DNA of 64,000 nucleotides. It comes from Streptosporangiaceae bacterium NEAU-GS5 (GTDB taxonomy: Bacteria > Actinomycetota > Actinomycetes > Streptosporangiales > Streptosporangiaceae). The stretch is from assembly GCA_017592665.1 (NCBI GenBank), contig JAGFNW010000016.1:124001-188000 (forward strand). The letters are read 5' to 3'. The notes under the pieces are model-generated. The model saw only the letters and a program-made list of their open reading frames with translations. It was not told where the DNA came from and ran no database searches. Positions 10,936 to 19,992 of this stretch are shown here, in pieces. A program made the position numbers and the translations under genes. Positions within the stretch are counted from its first letter, which is position 1. Every line of letters starts with the position of its first letter.

Positions 10936-12063
10936 ATGCGAACAAGGCTCTTACTGCACCTGGTCGCCGCGTTGTCGATGGGCGCGCTCACGGTGGTGGC
11001 GGCCGCGCCCGCCGACGCGATCGTCGGCGGCACCAAGACCGAATACAGCAACTACCCCTACTTCACGGGGGTCAGTTCGATCATCGATGGAGAGGAAAAG
11101 GTGTGCGGTGGCGCCTGGGTGGCGCCGAACTGGGTGCTGACCGCCGCGCACTGCATCGGGCAGAACGTCATGGCGAATGTTCCTAGCCAGGGGTACAAAC
11201 CGGCCGAGCAGGTGGAGGTGTACCCCGAGTACGACTTTCCTCATCATGACCTTGCTCTGGTGCGCACGGCTCAAGCGGGGGGAGCCGGGCATTTCATCGG
11301 GGTCGGGTCGCCATGGCATCCGGAGTACTACGCGGGCAACCAGCCCGCCACGATCCTGGGCGACGGTCGAACCTCGGCCAACGACCCCTACTATCACGGC
11401 TTCCACGTCGCGCAAACGGTGGTTCGCAGCGACTCGTACATGAACGACATCTTCGATCCGTGGTATTGGTTCGATCACTGGGACGACCCGCACATGATCG
11501 GCGCCGGCAGCTCCACCGTCGCCACGTGCCTGGGCGATAGTGGCACTCCGCTGATCGTGGGACCTTCCGACGCTCCGGTCACCGTCGGCGTCGACAGCTT
11601 CGGCTATACCTCGCCGCTCGACGACGGGTGCGACACCGCGGAAGGGTTCACCGAGCTGTCCGACGCCCACCTGGCGTGGGTTGCGGGCGTGGTGCCGTCC
11701 ATCGTGGGCGGCTGGGGGCCATGCACCACCTCCGCGGGGTGGCCGGGACACAGCGTGTCCAACTTCCTGCCGAACCCTTACTCCGGCTCGCATGCCGACG
11801 GGTCGCACTACTGGAACATCGACTGTGCCGCCAACCCGGTGGCGGTGCCCAGCGTGGCGGGGGCGACCGCGAGCGTGGCCGGTCAGGTCATCGCCTCTGC
11901 CGGGCTGGTGCCGGTCAAGGGCACGGTGACCGATCCGACCTGCCAGTCCATCGGCATGGTCGCCGATCAGGACCCCGCCCCGGGCACCATGGTCGACCGT
12001 GGCTCCTCGGTGCTGTACGTGGTCTGGAAAAAGCCGACGAAGTGCCCGATCAACCGGCCCTGA
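10936..12063 (+). CDS. Secreted trypsin-like serine protease with PASTA domain
   Basis: This 375-residue protease has a signal peptide (MRTRLLLHLVAALSMGALTV, cleavage probably after ADA) directly followed by the mature trypsin N-terminus IVGGTKT. The catalytic triad is complete: His72 in TAAHC, Asp105 in HHDLALV and Ser202 in GDSG. The last 75 residues (VAVPSVAGATASVAGQVIAS onward, with VADQDPAPGTMVDRGSSV) form a PASTA domain, normally a peptidoglycan or muropeptide-binding module, so the enzyme may stay near the cell wall. Because the signal runs straight into IVGG, signal peptidase alone may activate it without a propeptide. I chose the ATG at 10936 because the signal peptide starts there and GGATGAGAAG precedes it. 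A strong hairpin follows. Confidence 0.92.
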   Translation: MRTRLLLHLVAALSMGALTVVAAAPADAIVGGTKTEYSNYPYFTGVSSIIDGEEKVCGGAWVAPNWVLTAAHCIGQNVMANVPSQGYKPAEQVEVYPEYDFPHHDLALVRTAQAGGAGHFIGVGSPWHPEYYAGNQPATILGDGRTSANDPYYHGFHVAQTVVRSDSYMNDIFDPWYWFDHWDDPHMIGAGSSTVATCLGDSGTPLIVGPSDAPVTVGVDSFGYTSPLDDGCDTAEGFTELSDAHLAWVAGVVPSIVGGWGPCTTSAGWPGHSVSNFLPNPYSGSHADGSHYWNIDCAANPVAVPSVAGATASVAGQVIASAGLVPVKGTVTDPTCQSIGMVADQDPAPGTMVDRGSSVLYVVWKKPTKCPINRP

Positions 12064-12086
12064 ATCCTCGGTCCACATACGACCGC

Positions 12087-12112
12087 GCGAGGGGGCTGGG
12101 AGGCCCCCTCGC
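12087..12112 (+). terminator. Hairpin terminator after protease gene
   Basis: A perfect 10-bp stem, GCGAGGGGGC with GCCCCCTCGC, and a 6-nt loop lie 23 bp after the protease stop. The convergent sthA gene ends at 12195. Confidence 0.8.
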
Positions 12113-12194
12113 TTGGGTGTGGGGCGGAGCCCCGCTGAGGACTGCCTGAGCTGGATTGCGCGCGGAGCGCGGGTCGGCGAGGACCGCGCGTGGG

Positions 12195-13598
12195 TCAGGC
12201 GGAGAAGCGGGCTACTCGGCGGAGTTTGTTCATGGCGTCGAGGGCGGCGACCTTGTAGGACTCGGCGAGGGTGGGGTAGTTGAAGACGGCGTCGACCAGA
12301 TAGTCGATGGTGCCGCCGCAGCCCATGACGGTCTGGCCGATGTGGATGATCTCGGTGGCGCCGGTGCCGAAGACGTGGACGCCGAGGAGCTGGCGGGTGT
12401 CAGGGGCCACCAGGAGCTTCAGCATGCCGTACGTGTCGCCGATGATCTGGCCGCGGGCCAGCTCGCGGTAGCGGGAGAGGCCGACCTCGAAGGGGATCAT
12501 GGCGTCGGTCAGGTCGTCCTCTGTCTTCCCGACGAAGCTGATCTCAGGGATCGTGTAGATGCCGATGGGCTGGAGCTCGTGCATGGCCCGGACGGGTTCG
12601 CCGCAGGCGTGGTGCGCGGCGAGGCGGCCCTGCTCCATGGAGGTGGCGGCGAGGGACGGGAAGCCGATGACGTCGCCGACGGCGTAGATGTGCGGGACGG
12701 GCGTCTGGTAGTGCTGGTCGACGACGATCCGGCCGCGGGCGTCGGCCTCGAGGCCGGCCGCGGACAGTCCGATCTGGTCGGCCATGCCCTGTCGCCCGGC
12801 CGAGTACATGACGCACTGGGCGGGGATCTTCTTGCCGCTTTCGAGGATCGTCAGGGCGCCCTGCGGGCGGCGTTCGACGGCGGCGACGGTCTCGCCGAAG
12901 CGGAAGGTGACGGCCAGGTCGCGCAGGTGGTACTTCAACGCCTCGACGACCTCGAGGTCGCAGAACTCCAGCATGCGTTCGCGCCGCTCGACGACGGTCA
13001 CCTTGGTGCCGAGGGCGGCGAACATCGAGGCGTACTCGATGCCGATGACGCCGGCGCCGACGACGACCATGGAGTCGGGCACGTCGGTCATGCGCAGGAT
13101 GCCGTCGGAGTCGATGATGGCCTCTTCGTCGAATTCGACGGACTCGGGCCGGGCCGGCCGGGTGCCCACGGCCAGGATGATCTTGTCGGCGGTGACCTTC
13201 TGCTCGCGTCCCCGGTCGTCGACGACGCCGACGGTGTGCGGGTCGAGGAAGCGGCCGCTTCCGGTGAGCACGGTGACGTGGTTGCGGGCCAGCTGGCTGC
13301 GGATGACCTCGACCTCGCGGCCCACCACGTGCTGGGTGCGCATCCCGAGGTCGGCGATGGTGATGTCCTCCTTGACGCGGTAGCTCTGGCCGTACATCTC
13401 GCGCTGGTTGAGACCCGTCAGGTACAGCACGGCCTCGCGCAGGGTCTTCGAGGGGATGGTGCCGGTGTTGATGCACACCCCGCCCATCATGTTGCGGCGC
13501 TCGACGATGGCCACGCGCCGATCCAGCTTGGCGGCCGCTATCGCGGCCTTCTGCCCGCCCGGTCCGGAACCCAGGACGAGCACATCAAAGTCCGTCAC
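12195..13598 (-). CDS. sthA: Soluble pyridine nucleotide transhydrogenase
   Basis: This 467-residue FAD-dependent enzyme would move reducing equivalents between NADPH and NAD+ in the cytoplasm. The N-terminal FAD motif GSGPGG, the second dinucleotide motif [13 protein letters not shown] (about 175-190) and the C-terminal dimerisation domain with [12 protein letters not shown] are all present. In dihydrolipoamide and glutathione reductases the redox disulphide is CxxxxC. Here Cys42 is kept but the second position is Thr47 ([13 protein letters not shown]), the signature that separates SthA from disulphide reductases. The length matches SthA. The gene is monocistronic and divergent from a small unknown gene. 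Confidence 0.92.
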   Translation of the reverse strand: MTDFDVLVLGSGPGGQKAAIAAAKLDRRVAIVERRNMMGGVCINTGTIPSKTLREAVLYLTGLNQREMYGQSYRVKEDITIADLGMRTQHVVGREVEVIRSQLARNHVTVLTGSGRFLDPHTVGVVDDRGREQKVTADKIILAVGTRPARPESVEFDEEAIIDSDGILRMTDVPDSMVVVGAGVIGIEYASMFAALGTKVTVVERRERMLEFCDLEVVEALKYHLRDLAVTFRFGETVAAVERRPQGALTILESGKKIPAQCVMYSAGRQGMADQIGLSAAGLEADARGRIVVDQHYQTPVPHIYAVGDVIGFPSLAATSMEQGRLAAHHACGEPVRAMHELQPIGIYTIPEISFVGKTEDDLTDAMIPFEVGLSRYRELARGQIIGDTYGMLKLLVAPDTRQLLGVHVFGTGATEIIHIGQTVMGCGGTIDYLVDAVFNYPTLAESYKVAALDAMNKLRRVARFSA

Positions 13599-13693
13599 AT
13601 GTGCCAGTGTGGGCGCGATGTGTTACCAAAAGAAGTCCGGCCGCAATCGGGCTACAAGTCGTCATCAAGTCAGATAGGCAAACCTTGGGAGCT

Positions 13694-14041
13694 ATGAGGA
13701 AGGACGTGTCGCAGTATCTGGGCGAGTTGCTCGTCTGGGAGATCGAGGACTACCTGAGCGCTCGCGAGGTGAAGCCGGAGCGCGCCCGTGTGGCGTTCAT
13801 CCGGCTGGCCGACGAATGGGCGACCGCGTCGATCGCGGCCGAGCTGGCCGCGGGCGGCAGCTTCTACGCGGCGGCGCGCCGCGCGGACGCGATGGGCATG
13901 ACCGTGCCGGGCGACATGTTCGGCGTGGTGACCCGTGAGGAGCGGCCTGAACTGTTCGACGCCGTGCCGGGGACGACGTTCCCGCCCGAGCGCGACGGCA
14001 CCGGCTATGTCATCGTCCGGCTGGTCGCCTTCGAGGGTTAG
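13694..14041 (+). CDS. Small conserved-looking protein of unknown function
   Basis: This 115-residue soluble protein is not assigned to a family. It starts with a charged helical segment (MRKDVSQYLGELLVWEIEDYL), has an Ala-rich middle (SIAAELAAGGSFYAAARRADAMGM) and ends in an acidic/aromatic tail. No signal peptide, membrane segment or metal motif is evident. I chose the ATG at 13694 because GGGAG lies just upstream and codon bias becomes strongly GC3 there. The longer in-frame upstream region is not protein-like. It is divergent from sthA and precedes the kinase-like triplet by 92 bp. Confidence 0.7.
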   Translation: MRKDVSQYLGELLVWEIEDYLSAREVKPERARVAFIRLADEWATASIAAELAAGGSFYAAARRADAMGMTVPGDMFGVVTREERPELFDAVPGTTFPPERDGTGYVIVRLVAFEG

Positions 14042-14133
14042 ACACCGTGGTATCCCGATCACGCCCATTTAGGTTGTACGGTCGACATAATCGTTGATCT
14101 ACGGGCGGACTCTTTACCAAAGGAGCCCTGCGC

Positions 14134-16044
14134 ATGCGGGTCGGGGACTACGCGGTCGATGGCGTCGTGGAGAAGTCTGGCCGCGGCGAGGTGTACGCGG
14201 CGACCGGGCCGTCTGGGGAGCCGGTGACGGTGAGCGTGTTCGTCGCCGCCGACCCTGATCGCTTTCTGGCCGAGATCGAGCCTCTTCGGGGGCTGGACGC
14301 GTTCTACACCGAGCCGATTTTGGCGACGGGTGCGGCCGAGGGGCTGCCGTACGTGGTGACGCCTCGGCTGACGGGGTTGACGTTGCGCCAGGAGGTGGCC
14401 GAGCACGGCCCCCTCCAGGGGCCGCGGCTGCACCGGCTGGCCATCGCGACGATGACGGCGCTGGTGGGCATCCATCAGGCCGGGGCCGTGCACGGCGAGC
14501 TGTCGCCGGATCGGATCACGCTGGGCGATCAGGGCCCGATGGTCACCGGCGCGGGGATCGGTCCCGCGTGGGAGGCGACGGCCGAAGGCGCGACCGTACG
14601 CGTCGACACTCCTGATTTCCTGGCTCCTGAGCGGTTCCGCGGCGATCCGCCGGCGCCGCCCGCGGACGTCTTCGCGTGGGCGTGCACCATGGCGTACGCG
14701 GCGACGGGGTCGGCGCCCTTCGAGGCCGATTCGATGTCGGCGGCCATGAACCGGCTGCTGAACGAGGATCCCGTGCTGGACGGCATGGACGACCCGCTGC
14801 TGGGCCTGGTGGCGGCCTGCCTGGCCAAGGACCCGGGCGCGCGCCCCGACGCCGGGACAGCCTTGATGCGGCTTGTGGGGCATTCCACGTTCACGGTCGC
14901 GGTCCCATCGCTCACGCCGCCGCCGCAGGCCGCGCCGCAGGTGTGGGCCCCGGAGCCGGAGCCGGAACCCGTGCGACGGTCACGAGGGACGGGCCTGTTA
15001 CTGGGGGCGGCCGGGCTGGCGATCGCCGGTTTGAGCGCCCTCGGGGGCCACGCGCTCGCGCAGAGCACGACGACCCAGGTCAGGGCCACGACGGCCACAA
15101 CGACATCGAAGGCGTCGGCTGCGCCGTCCGCGAGCGTCGTAAAGGCCCAGCCGGCGCCGTCCCCCCCGCCCTCCCCCACCACCAAGCTCACCACGAAAGA
15201 CCCCGAGTTCGTGGTGCGGGAGAACCCGTCCGACCCGGTCCGCATGGTCGCCTACTGGACGAAGAAGGCGGCCTACGTCCGCGACTCCCCCACCGGCGGC
15301 ACGTTCACGAAGCTCGATCGCGAGAACGTGGAGCTCGGTCCGTCGCCGGACGCCGCGTGGGTGGCGATCCTCGACAACGACGGCAAAGACAAGGTCACTC
15401 TGCTCGACCAGGCGACCAAGGCGGAGTTCAAGCCCACGCTCGAGCTGCCGGACAAGAGCAAGATGAGCCGCCCCACCTGGTCGGGTGACGGGAAGCGGGT
15501 CCTGATCTCGGTCACGGTCGGCGACGCGAAGCCCGTGGCGTTCGTCATCGTCGACCCGGTGGCCAAGACGGCGTCCATGGTCACCACCGGTGACGCGAAG
15601 ACCAAGGACACCGGCACGTTCGCGTGGCTGCCGGGCGACAGCGGGGTGTTGATCGGCTACAAGAGCCAGACCGGCGACGGGGTGCGTTTCCTCGATCTCG
15701 CCGGGCACGAGACGCGCACGATGGGCTGGGTGGGCCCGGAGGCGGGCCGTCGCAGCTTCTCCCCCGACGGGCGACATCTGCTGACCAACTGCCCGAGCGG
15801 GGGCAGCCTGTGCATCTGGGACCCGACGACTGGGGTCCGGCAGGCCTCGGTCGCCTTCTTCAAGGACTTCTTCTTCTACGGCTGGTACGACAACGCGCAC
15901 CTGATCATCCAGGAACGCGCCGGAGACACGCATCGGGTGCTCGCCGTCGATCTGCGCGGACGGCAGCAGCGCGTGCTGGCCGAGATCGCGCCCAAGGACG
16001 ACACCGACGATCTGTTCCTGTACTACTACGCCGTCCGGAGTTGA
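14134..16044 (+). CDS. Membrane pseudokinase with extracellular propeller-like domain (1 of 3)
   Basis: This 636-residue protein has an N-terminal Ser/Thr-kinase-like domain (about 1-245), a proline-rich linker, one membrane segment (about 283-309, GLLLGAAGLAIAGLSALGG) and a large outer domain with WD40/TolB-like repeats (for example PDAAWVAILDNDG, PTWSGDGKRVLIS). The kinase core is degenerate. The glycine loop and VAVK lysine are not recognisable, HRD is replaced by His120-Gly-Glu, and DFG is replaced by GAGIG. Phosphotransfer is therefore unlikely, and it is probably a scaffold or sensor. A good AAAGGAG site precedes the ATG. The next gene starts 1 nt after the stop. Confidence 0.85.
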   Translation: MRVGDYAVDGVVEKSGRGEVYAATGPSGEPVTVSVFVAADPDRFLAEIEPLRGLDAFYTEPILATGAAEGLPYVVTPRLTGLTLRQEVAEHGPLQGPRLHRLAIATMTALVGIHQAGAVHGELSPDRITLGDQGPMVTGAGIGPAWEATAEGATVRVDTPDFLAPERFRGDPPAPPADVFAWACTMAYAATGSAPFEADSMSAAMNRLLNEDPVLDGMDDPLLGLVAACLAKDPGARPDAGTALMRLVGHSTFTVAVPSLTPPPQAAPQVWAPEPEPEPVRRSRGTGLLLGAAGLAIAGLSALGGHALAQSTTTQVRATTATTTSKASAAPSASVVKAQPAPSPPPSPTTKLTTKDPEFVVRENPSDPVRMVAYWTKKAAYVRDSPTGGTFTKLDRENVELGPSPDAAWVAILDNDGKDKVTLLDQATKAEFKPTLELPDKSKMSRPTWSGDGKRVLISVTVGDAKPVAFVIVDPVAKTASMVTTGDAKTKDTGTFAWLPGDSGVLIGYKSQTGDGVRFLDLAGHETRTMGWVGPEAGRRSFSPDGRHLLTNCPSGGSLCIWDPTTGVRQASVAFFKDFFFYGWYDNAHLIIQERAGDTHRVLAVDLRGRQQRVLAEIAPKDDTDDLFLYYYAVRS

Positions 16045-16045
16045 G

Positions 16046-18040
16046 ATGCCGCCCATCCTCCCCCTGGACCCGGCCGATCCGCCCAACCTCGGCCCCTATC
16101 GGCTGGCGGGGCGACTACCCGGCGATCACTGGTACGCGGGTGAGTCGCCGGCCGGCGAGCGGGTCGCGGTGATCGCGCTGGCCCGCCCGCTGGACGGGGC
16201 GACCCGCGCCCAGCTGGCCCGGATCCGCGAGGCCGACGCGGTCGGCACCACACAGCTGCTGGATCTCGGCCGCGACTATCTGGTCAGCGAGTTCGTGGAC
16301 GGCCCGTCCCTGGACGAGGAGGTCGCCACACGAGGCCCGCTCTCCAGCGGCGCGCAGCACCGCCTCGGGATCGCGTTGCTGACGGCGCTGGCCGCGCTGC
16401 ATCATGCCGAGCTCTATCACGGCGGCATCGACCCGGGAGCCGTGCTGCTCGGCCCGAACGGGCCGCGCCTGCTGAGCCCGCTGCCGGCCGCGCTCGTCGG
16501 CCACGATCGTCTCGGCTGGCAGAATCCGGACGAGCCGCCCGGCCCGGCCGGTGACGTGTTCGCGTGGGGCGCCGTGATCGCGTACGCCGCGAGCGGCCGC
16601 GACCCCTTCGCGGCGGCCGACGAGACGACCACCGGCAAGCGGGTCAGATACGGCGCCGCCGACCTCGGCCCCCTCGACGGCGAGCTCCGCGCCCTGGTCG
16701 CCGACGCCCTGAACGACACCCCCGACGACCGCCCGAGCGCGGAGGAGGCGCTGCTGCGCCTGCTGGGCCACGCCGACGCCCTCGAGACCGCCCTCCCCGA
16801 CGCCGCGACGCCGCCGACTCCGGTCGCGGCCCAGCCGGGCGCCGCCGCACCGCGGGGGACTCCGATCGCGGCCGCCGCGCCGCGCCGCTCCCGCGTCCCC
16901 GCCCTGATCGCGGGTGGCCTGGCGCTGGCACTGGTCGGCGGCGCCGCCGGATACCTGCTGACCCCGCGCGGGGCGAGCACGATCACGGCCACGGCCGCGA
17001 CCGGGTCGCCGCGCCCCTCCCCCACGGCCGCCGTGAACCCGCGGCCCAGCCCGCAGCCGAGTCCCCTCCCCTCACCACCGCAACCGACGGCTCAGGTGGC
17101 GCTGCCGGCCGGTCTCGGCACCCTCTACGAGCACCCGGCCGATCCGGTGCGGCTCAGCTCGTTCATGGTGTCGACGGGCAAGGGCAACGGGGCCTCGTAC
17201 GACACCTACGCCCGCGACCTGACGGGCACCGGCTACGAGAAGGTGGGCGACACCGACATCAACGCGGCCGTGTCGCCGGGCGGCCGGTGGCTGGCCACCA
17301 TGAACGTGGTCTTCTCGACCTCGGAGGACCGCCTCAACGTGCAGTTCACCGACCGGGTGACCGGTGACAAGTTCTCGGTGCCGACGGTGGGCGCGCCGCT
17401 CCGGCCCGTCTCGCCGCAGTGGTCGTCGGACGGGACGCGGCTGCTGATCTCCTTGTGGGAGTACCTGCCGAAGTCGTCTGACTTCTACACCCGCGGATTC
17501 ATGATCATCGATGTCCGCACCCGGATCCCGACCATCGTGACCACCGGCAACGACGAGGACGTCCAGGACTTCCTCGCGATTCCGAAGGATGACCGCAGGT
17601 CGGAGCCGTTCCAGTGGGCGCCGGGGAACAACGGCGTGGCGGTCGGCTACACGACGCCGGAGCTGGCGCGCGGCATCCTGTTCCTCGACCTGGCCGGCCA
17701 CCAGATCCGCAGCATGCACTGGGTCCACAGCCCGGTCGGCGACGACTGGTTCGCGCCGTCGGGCAAGGCCTTCATCACGACGGGCTGCGAGAAGACGCTC
17801 GCCGACTGCCTGTGGGACACCAGCACCGGCGTGCGCACGGCCACGGTGCCGCCCAACGGCGGCACGCTCACCCTCGGCTGGTACGACGACTCCCACCTCA
17901 TCCTGGGCGCGCACACCGGCAAGAAGCTGATCGTGAGCGCGTGCGACTTCAAGGGGAAGCCGGTCCGGATCCTCGCGGACATCGATCTGACCAAGCTGCC
18001 GCCGGACAAGTACATCGACCTCAACTTCACCCGGGCGTGA
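16046..18040 (+). CDS. Membrane pseudokinase with extracellular propeller-like domain (2 of 3)
   Basis: This 664-residue protein has the same architecture as its neighbours: a kinase-like domain (about 15-245), a membrane helix (about 281-310, LIAGGLALALVGGAAGYLL), a Pro/Ser linker and an outer repeat domain with PQWSSDGTRLLIS and WAPGNNGVAVGY motifs. It is even more degenerate than the first. The nucleotide loop reads LPGDHWYAG, HRD becomes His125-Gly-Gly, and DFG becomes LSPLPA. C-lobe structural motifs (DVFAWGAVIAYAASG) are kept, so the fold is likely retained without activity. It starts 1 nt after the first pseudokinase and runs into the active kinase gene, so the three should be co-transcribed. 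Confidence 0.85.
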   Translation: MPPILPLDPADPPNLGPYRLAGRLPGDHWYAGESPAGERVAVIALARPLDGATRAQLARIREADAVGTTQLLDLGRDYLVSEFVDGPSLDEEVATRGPLSSGAQHRLGIALLTALAALHHAELYHGGIDPGAVLLGPNGPRLLSPLPAALVGHDRLGWQNPDEPPGPAGDVFAWGAVIAYAASGRDPFAAADETTTGKRVRYGAADLGPLDGELRALVADALNDTPDDRPSAEEALLRLLGHADALETALPDAATPPTPVAAQPGAAAPRGTPIAAAAPRRSRVPALIAGGLALALVGGAAGYLLTPRGASTITATAATGSPRPSPTAAVNPRPSPQPSPLPSPPQPTAQVALPAGLGTLYEHPADPVRLSSFMVSTGKGNGASYDTYARDLTGTGYEKVGDTDINAAVSPGGRWLATMNVVFSTSEDRLNVQFTDRVTGDKFSVPTVGAPLRPVSPQWSSDGTRLLISLWEYLPKSSDFYTRGFMIIDVRTRIPTIVTTGNDEDVQDFLAIPKDDRRSEPFQWAPGNNGVAVGYTTPELARGILFLDLAGHQIRSMHWVHSPVGDDWFAPSGKAFITTGCEKTLADCLWDTSTGVRTATVPPNGGTLTLGWYDDSHLILGAHTGKKLIVSACDFKGKPVRILADIDLTKLPPDKYIDLNFTRA

Positions 18041-18042
18041 CG

Positions 18043-19947
18043 ATGCCGGACAGCATCGGCGGATACCGCGTACTCGAACGGCTCGGCTCCGGCGGCCAGG
18101 GCGTGGTCTACCTCGCCGAGTCGGACAGCGGCGAGCAGGTGGCCGTCAAGCTGATGCACGCCGTGGCCGACGAGCGGGACACCGTCCGATTCCTGCGGGA
18201 GGCGGCGGTGCTGCCCCAGGTCGCGTCGTTCTGCACGGCCCAGGTGCTGAGCAGCGGCACCGAGGACGGCCGTCCGTACATCATCAGCGAATACATCGCC
18301 GGCCCGACCCTGCTGGCGGCGGTGCGCGAGCGCGGGCCGTTCCAGGGGTCGGAGCTGCGGCGGCTCGCGGTGGGCACGGTGACGGCGCTGGCCGCCATCC
18401 ACCGGGCGGGCGTGGTGCACCGCGACTTCAAGCCCGGCAACGTGCTGCTCAGCCGGGAGGGCCCGCGGGTCATCGACTTCGGGATCGCGCGTCCCGTGGA
18501 CGCCGACGCCACGGGCGGCGGGCTGCTCGGCACGCCTGCTTACATGGCGCCCGAGCTGTTCAGCGAGCAGACGTCGGGGCCGGCGGCCGACATGTTCGCC
18601 TGGGCGGCGACCATCGTTTTCGCGGCGACCGGCACGCCCCCGTTCGGCCAGGACACGCTGCCGGCGATCATGCGGCGGCTGCTGACCGAGGATCCGCAGC
18701 TCGACGGCGTCGGCGACGGCCTGCGGGACGTGGTGGCGACGTGCCTGGTCAAGAACCCGGCCATGCGGCCGCGCGCCAGCCAGGTCCTGCTCGGGCTGCT
18801 CGGCCGTCCCGCGACCTCGCTCTCGGAAGGCGTGCTCGCCGAGGGCGAGGCCGTCGCGGCCGCGACCACGACCCAGCCCTCGATACCGCCGCCCCCGGCC
18901 AGGCGGAGCCGCCGTCCGGCCGTTCTCGCCGGCACGGCTCTCGCGGTGCTCGCCCTCGGGGCCTCCGTGACCGTGGTCACGCTGAACCGCCCCGCGCCGA
19001 AGGTCACGACGACGCCCCTCGCCCGGCCGGTGGCCAGGCAGGTCTCGGGCCCGCCCGCCGCGGACGCGCACGCCGTCTCCGTTCCCCAGCTCAAGGGCAC
19101 GTTCTACGAGGCGCCGTCCGACTTCATGCGGCTCAGCTCGATGATCGTCCAGGAAGGCGACGGTTATCCCGCGTACGTCCGCGTCCGGGGGAAGGACACC
19201 TTCGACCGGCTACCCGAATATCGCATCCCGGTCGTCTCGCCGGACGCGACTCGGGTCGCGTCCGTGTATCGCAGCCCGCGCTACGCCGCGCAGAACCAGA
19301 ACGACCTGGTGGTCACCGACCGCACGACCGGGGCGTCGTTCTCCATCACGGTCGTCGACCGGCCGTCCCAGCCGCGGCTGCCGCGCTGGACCCCCGACAG
19401 CCGCCGCCTCCTGCTGACCGTCACCGACCTGGACCTGCGTGCGACGGGCTTCGCCATCGTCGACGTGGTGGCCCGTACGTCCACCTACGTCAAGGCGGAC
19501 AACGTGCCGGCGGGCACGGAGTTGTTCAACTGGATGCCGGGCGGGCAGGCCGTCTACGCCCAGGGCGCGCAGGGCAAGAACGGCATGACCGTCTACGGGC
19601 TGGACGGCAGTCGGCAGCGCTCCATCGACGTGCTACGCCGGCCCACGACCGCGGAAATCGAGTATTCGCCCACGTCGGGACGGCTGATCGTGGGCGACTG
19701 CGTGGAGAAGGCGCGTGCCGTCTGCTTGCTGGACGCGGCCACCGGCGCGCGTGAGGGCCGGTTCGTGCTGCCCGGCGACAGCTATCTGTGGGGCTGGTTC
19801 AACGACGATCATCTGCTGGTCTACTCCAAGGCCCACCTGCCGTGGAGCGTGGACGTCGTCGATCTGACCGGTAAGCCGGTCCGGCGGTTCGCCACGTTCG
19901 AAAGCGACAAGAACGCCAACTGGACCACGTACTTCGGGCCGGGCTGA
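18043..19947 (+). CDS. Membrane Ser/Thr protein kinase with extracellular propeller-like domain (3 of 3)
   Basis: This 634-residue Hanks-type kinase keeps every key element: glycine loop GSGGQG, Lys36 in VAVK, Asp128 in HRDFKPGNVLL, Asp145 in DFG and the APE motif. One membrane helix (about 287-316) separates it from an outer domain with repeats such as PRWTPDSRRLLLT and FNWMPGGQAVY, as in the two upstream pseudokinases. It should phosphorylate cytoplasmic Ser/Thr targets in response to an outside signal. The ATG at 18043 is in frame with a GTG at 18037 that overlaps the previous stop as GTGA. Either could be the start, and the GTG would give translational coupling. A 16-bp terminator stem follows. 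Confidence 0.92.
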   Translation: MPDSIGGYRVLERLGSGGQGVVYLAESDSGEQVAVKLMHAVADERDTVRFLREAAVLPQVASFCTAQVLSSGTEDGRPYIISEYIAGPTLLAAVRERGPFQGSELRRLAVGTVTALAAIHRAGVVHRDFKPGNVLLSREGPRVIDFGIARPVDADATGGGLLGTPAYMAPELFSEQTSGPAADMFAWAATIVFAATGTPPFGQDTLPAIMRRLLTEDPQLDGVGDGLRDVVATCLVKNPAMRPRASQVLLGLLGRPATSLSEGVLAEGEAVAAATTTQPSIPPPPARRSRRPAVLAGTALAVLALGASVTVVTLNRPAPKVTTTPLARPVARQVSGPPAADAHAVSVPQLKGTFYEAPSDFMRLSSMIVQEGDGYPAYVRVRGKDTFDRLPEYRIPVVSPDATRVASVYRSPRYAAQNQNDLVVTDRTTGASFSITVVDRPSQPRLPRWTPDSRRLLLTVTDLDLRATGFAIVDVVARTSTYVKADNVPAGTELFNWMPGGQAVYAQGAQGKNGMTVYGLDGSRQRSIDVLRRPTTAEIEYSPTSGRLIVGDCVEKARAVCLLDAATGAREGRFVLPGDSYLWGWFNDDHLLVYSKAHLPWSVDVVDLTGKPVRRFATFESDKNANWTTYFGPG

Positions 19948-19988
19948 GAAGGCCGCCGGGGCGGGGAGCGCGCGCCCCGGCGGCCTTC
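19948..19988. terminator. Bidirectional hairpin terminator
   Basis: A perfect 16-bp stem (GAAGGCCGCCGGGGCG at 19948-19963 with its complement at 19973-19988) and a 9-nt loop fill the gap between the convergent kinase and secreted GH3 genes. It could end transcription from both sides. Confidence 0.85.
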
Positions 19989-19992
19989 CTGA

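Noticed and set aside
12195-13598. Dihydrolipoamide dehydrogenase for this flavoprotein
   Set aside because: The second redox cysteine of CxxxxC is replaced by Thr47, so it fits SthA rather than a disulphide reductase.
12156-13697. 513-codon plus-strand frame opposite sthA
   Set aside because: Low-complexity composition. sthA on the other strand has FAD and NAD motifs.
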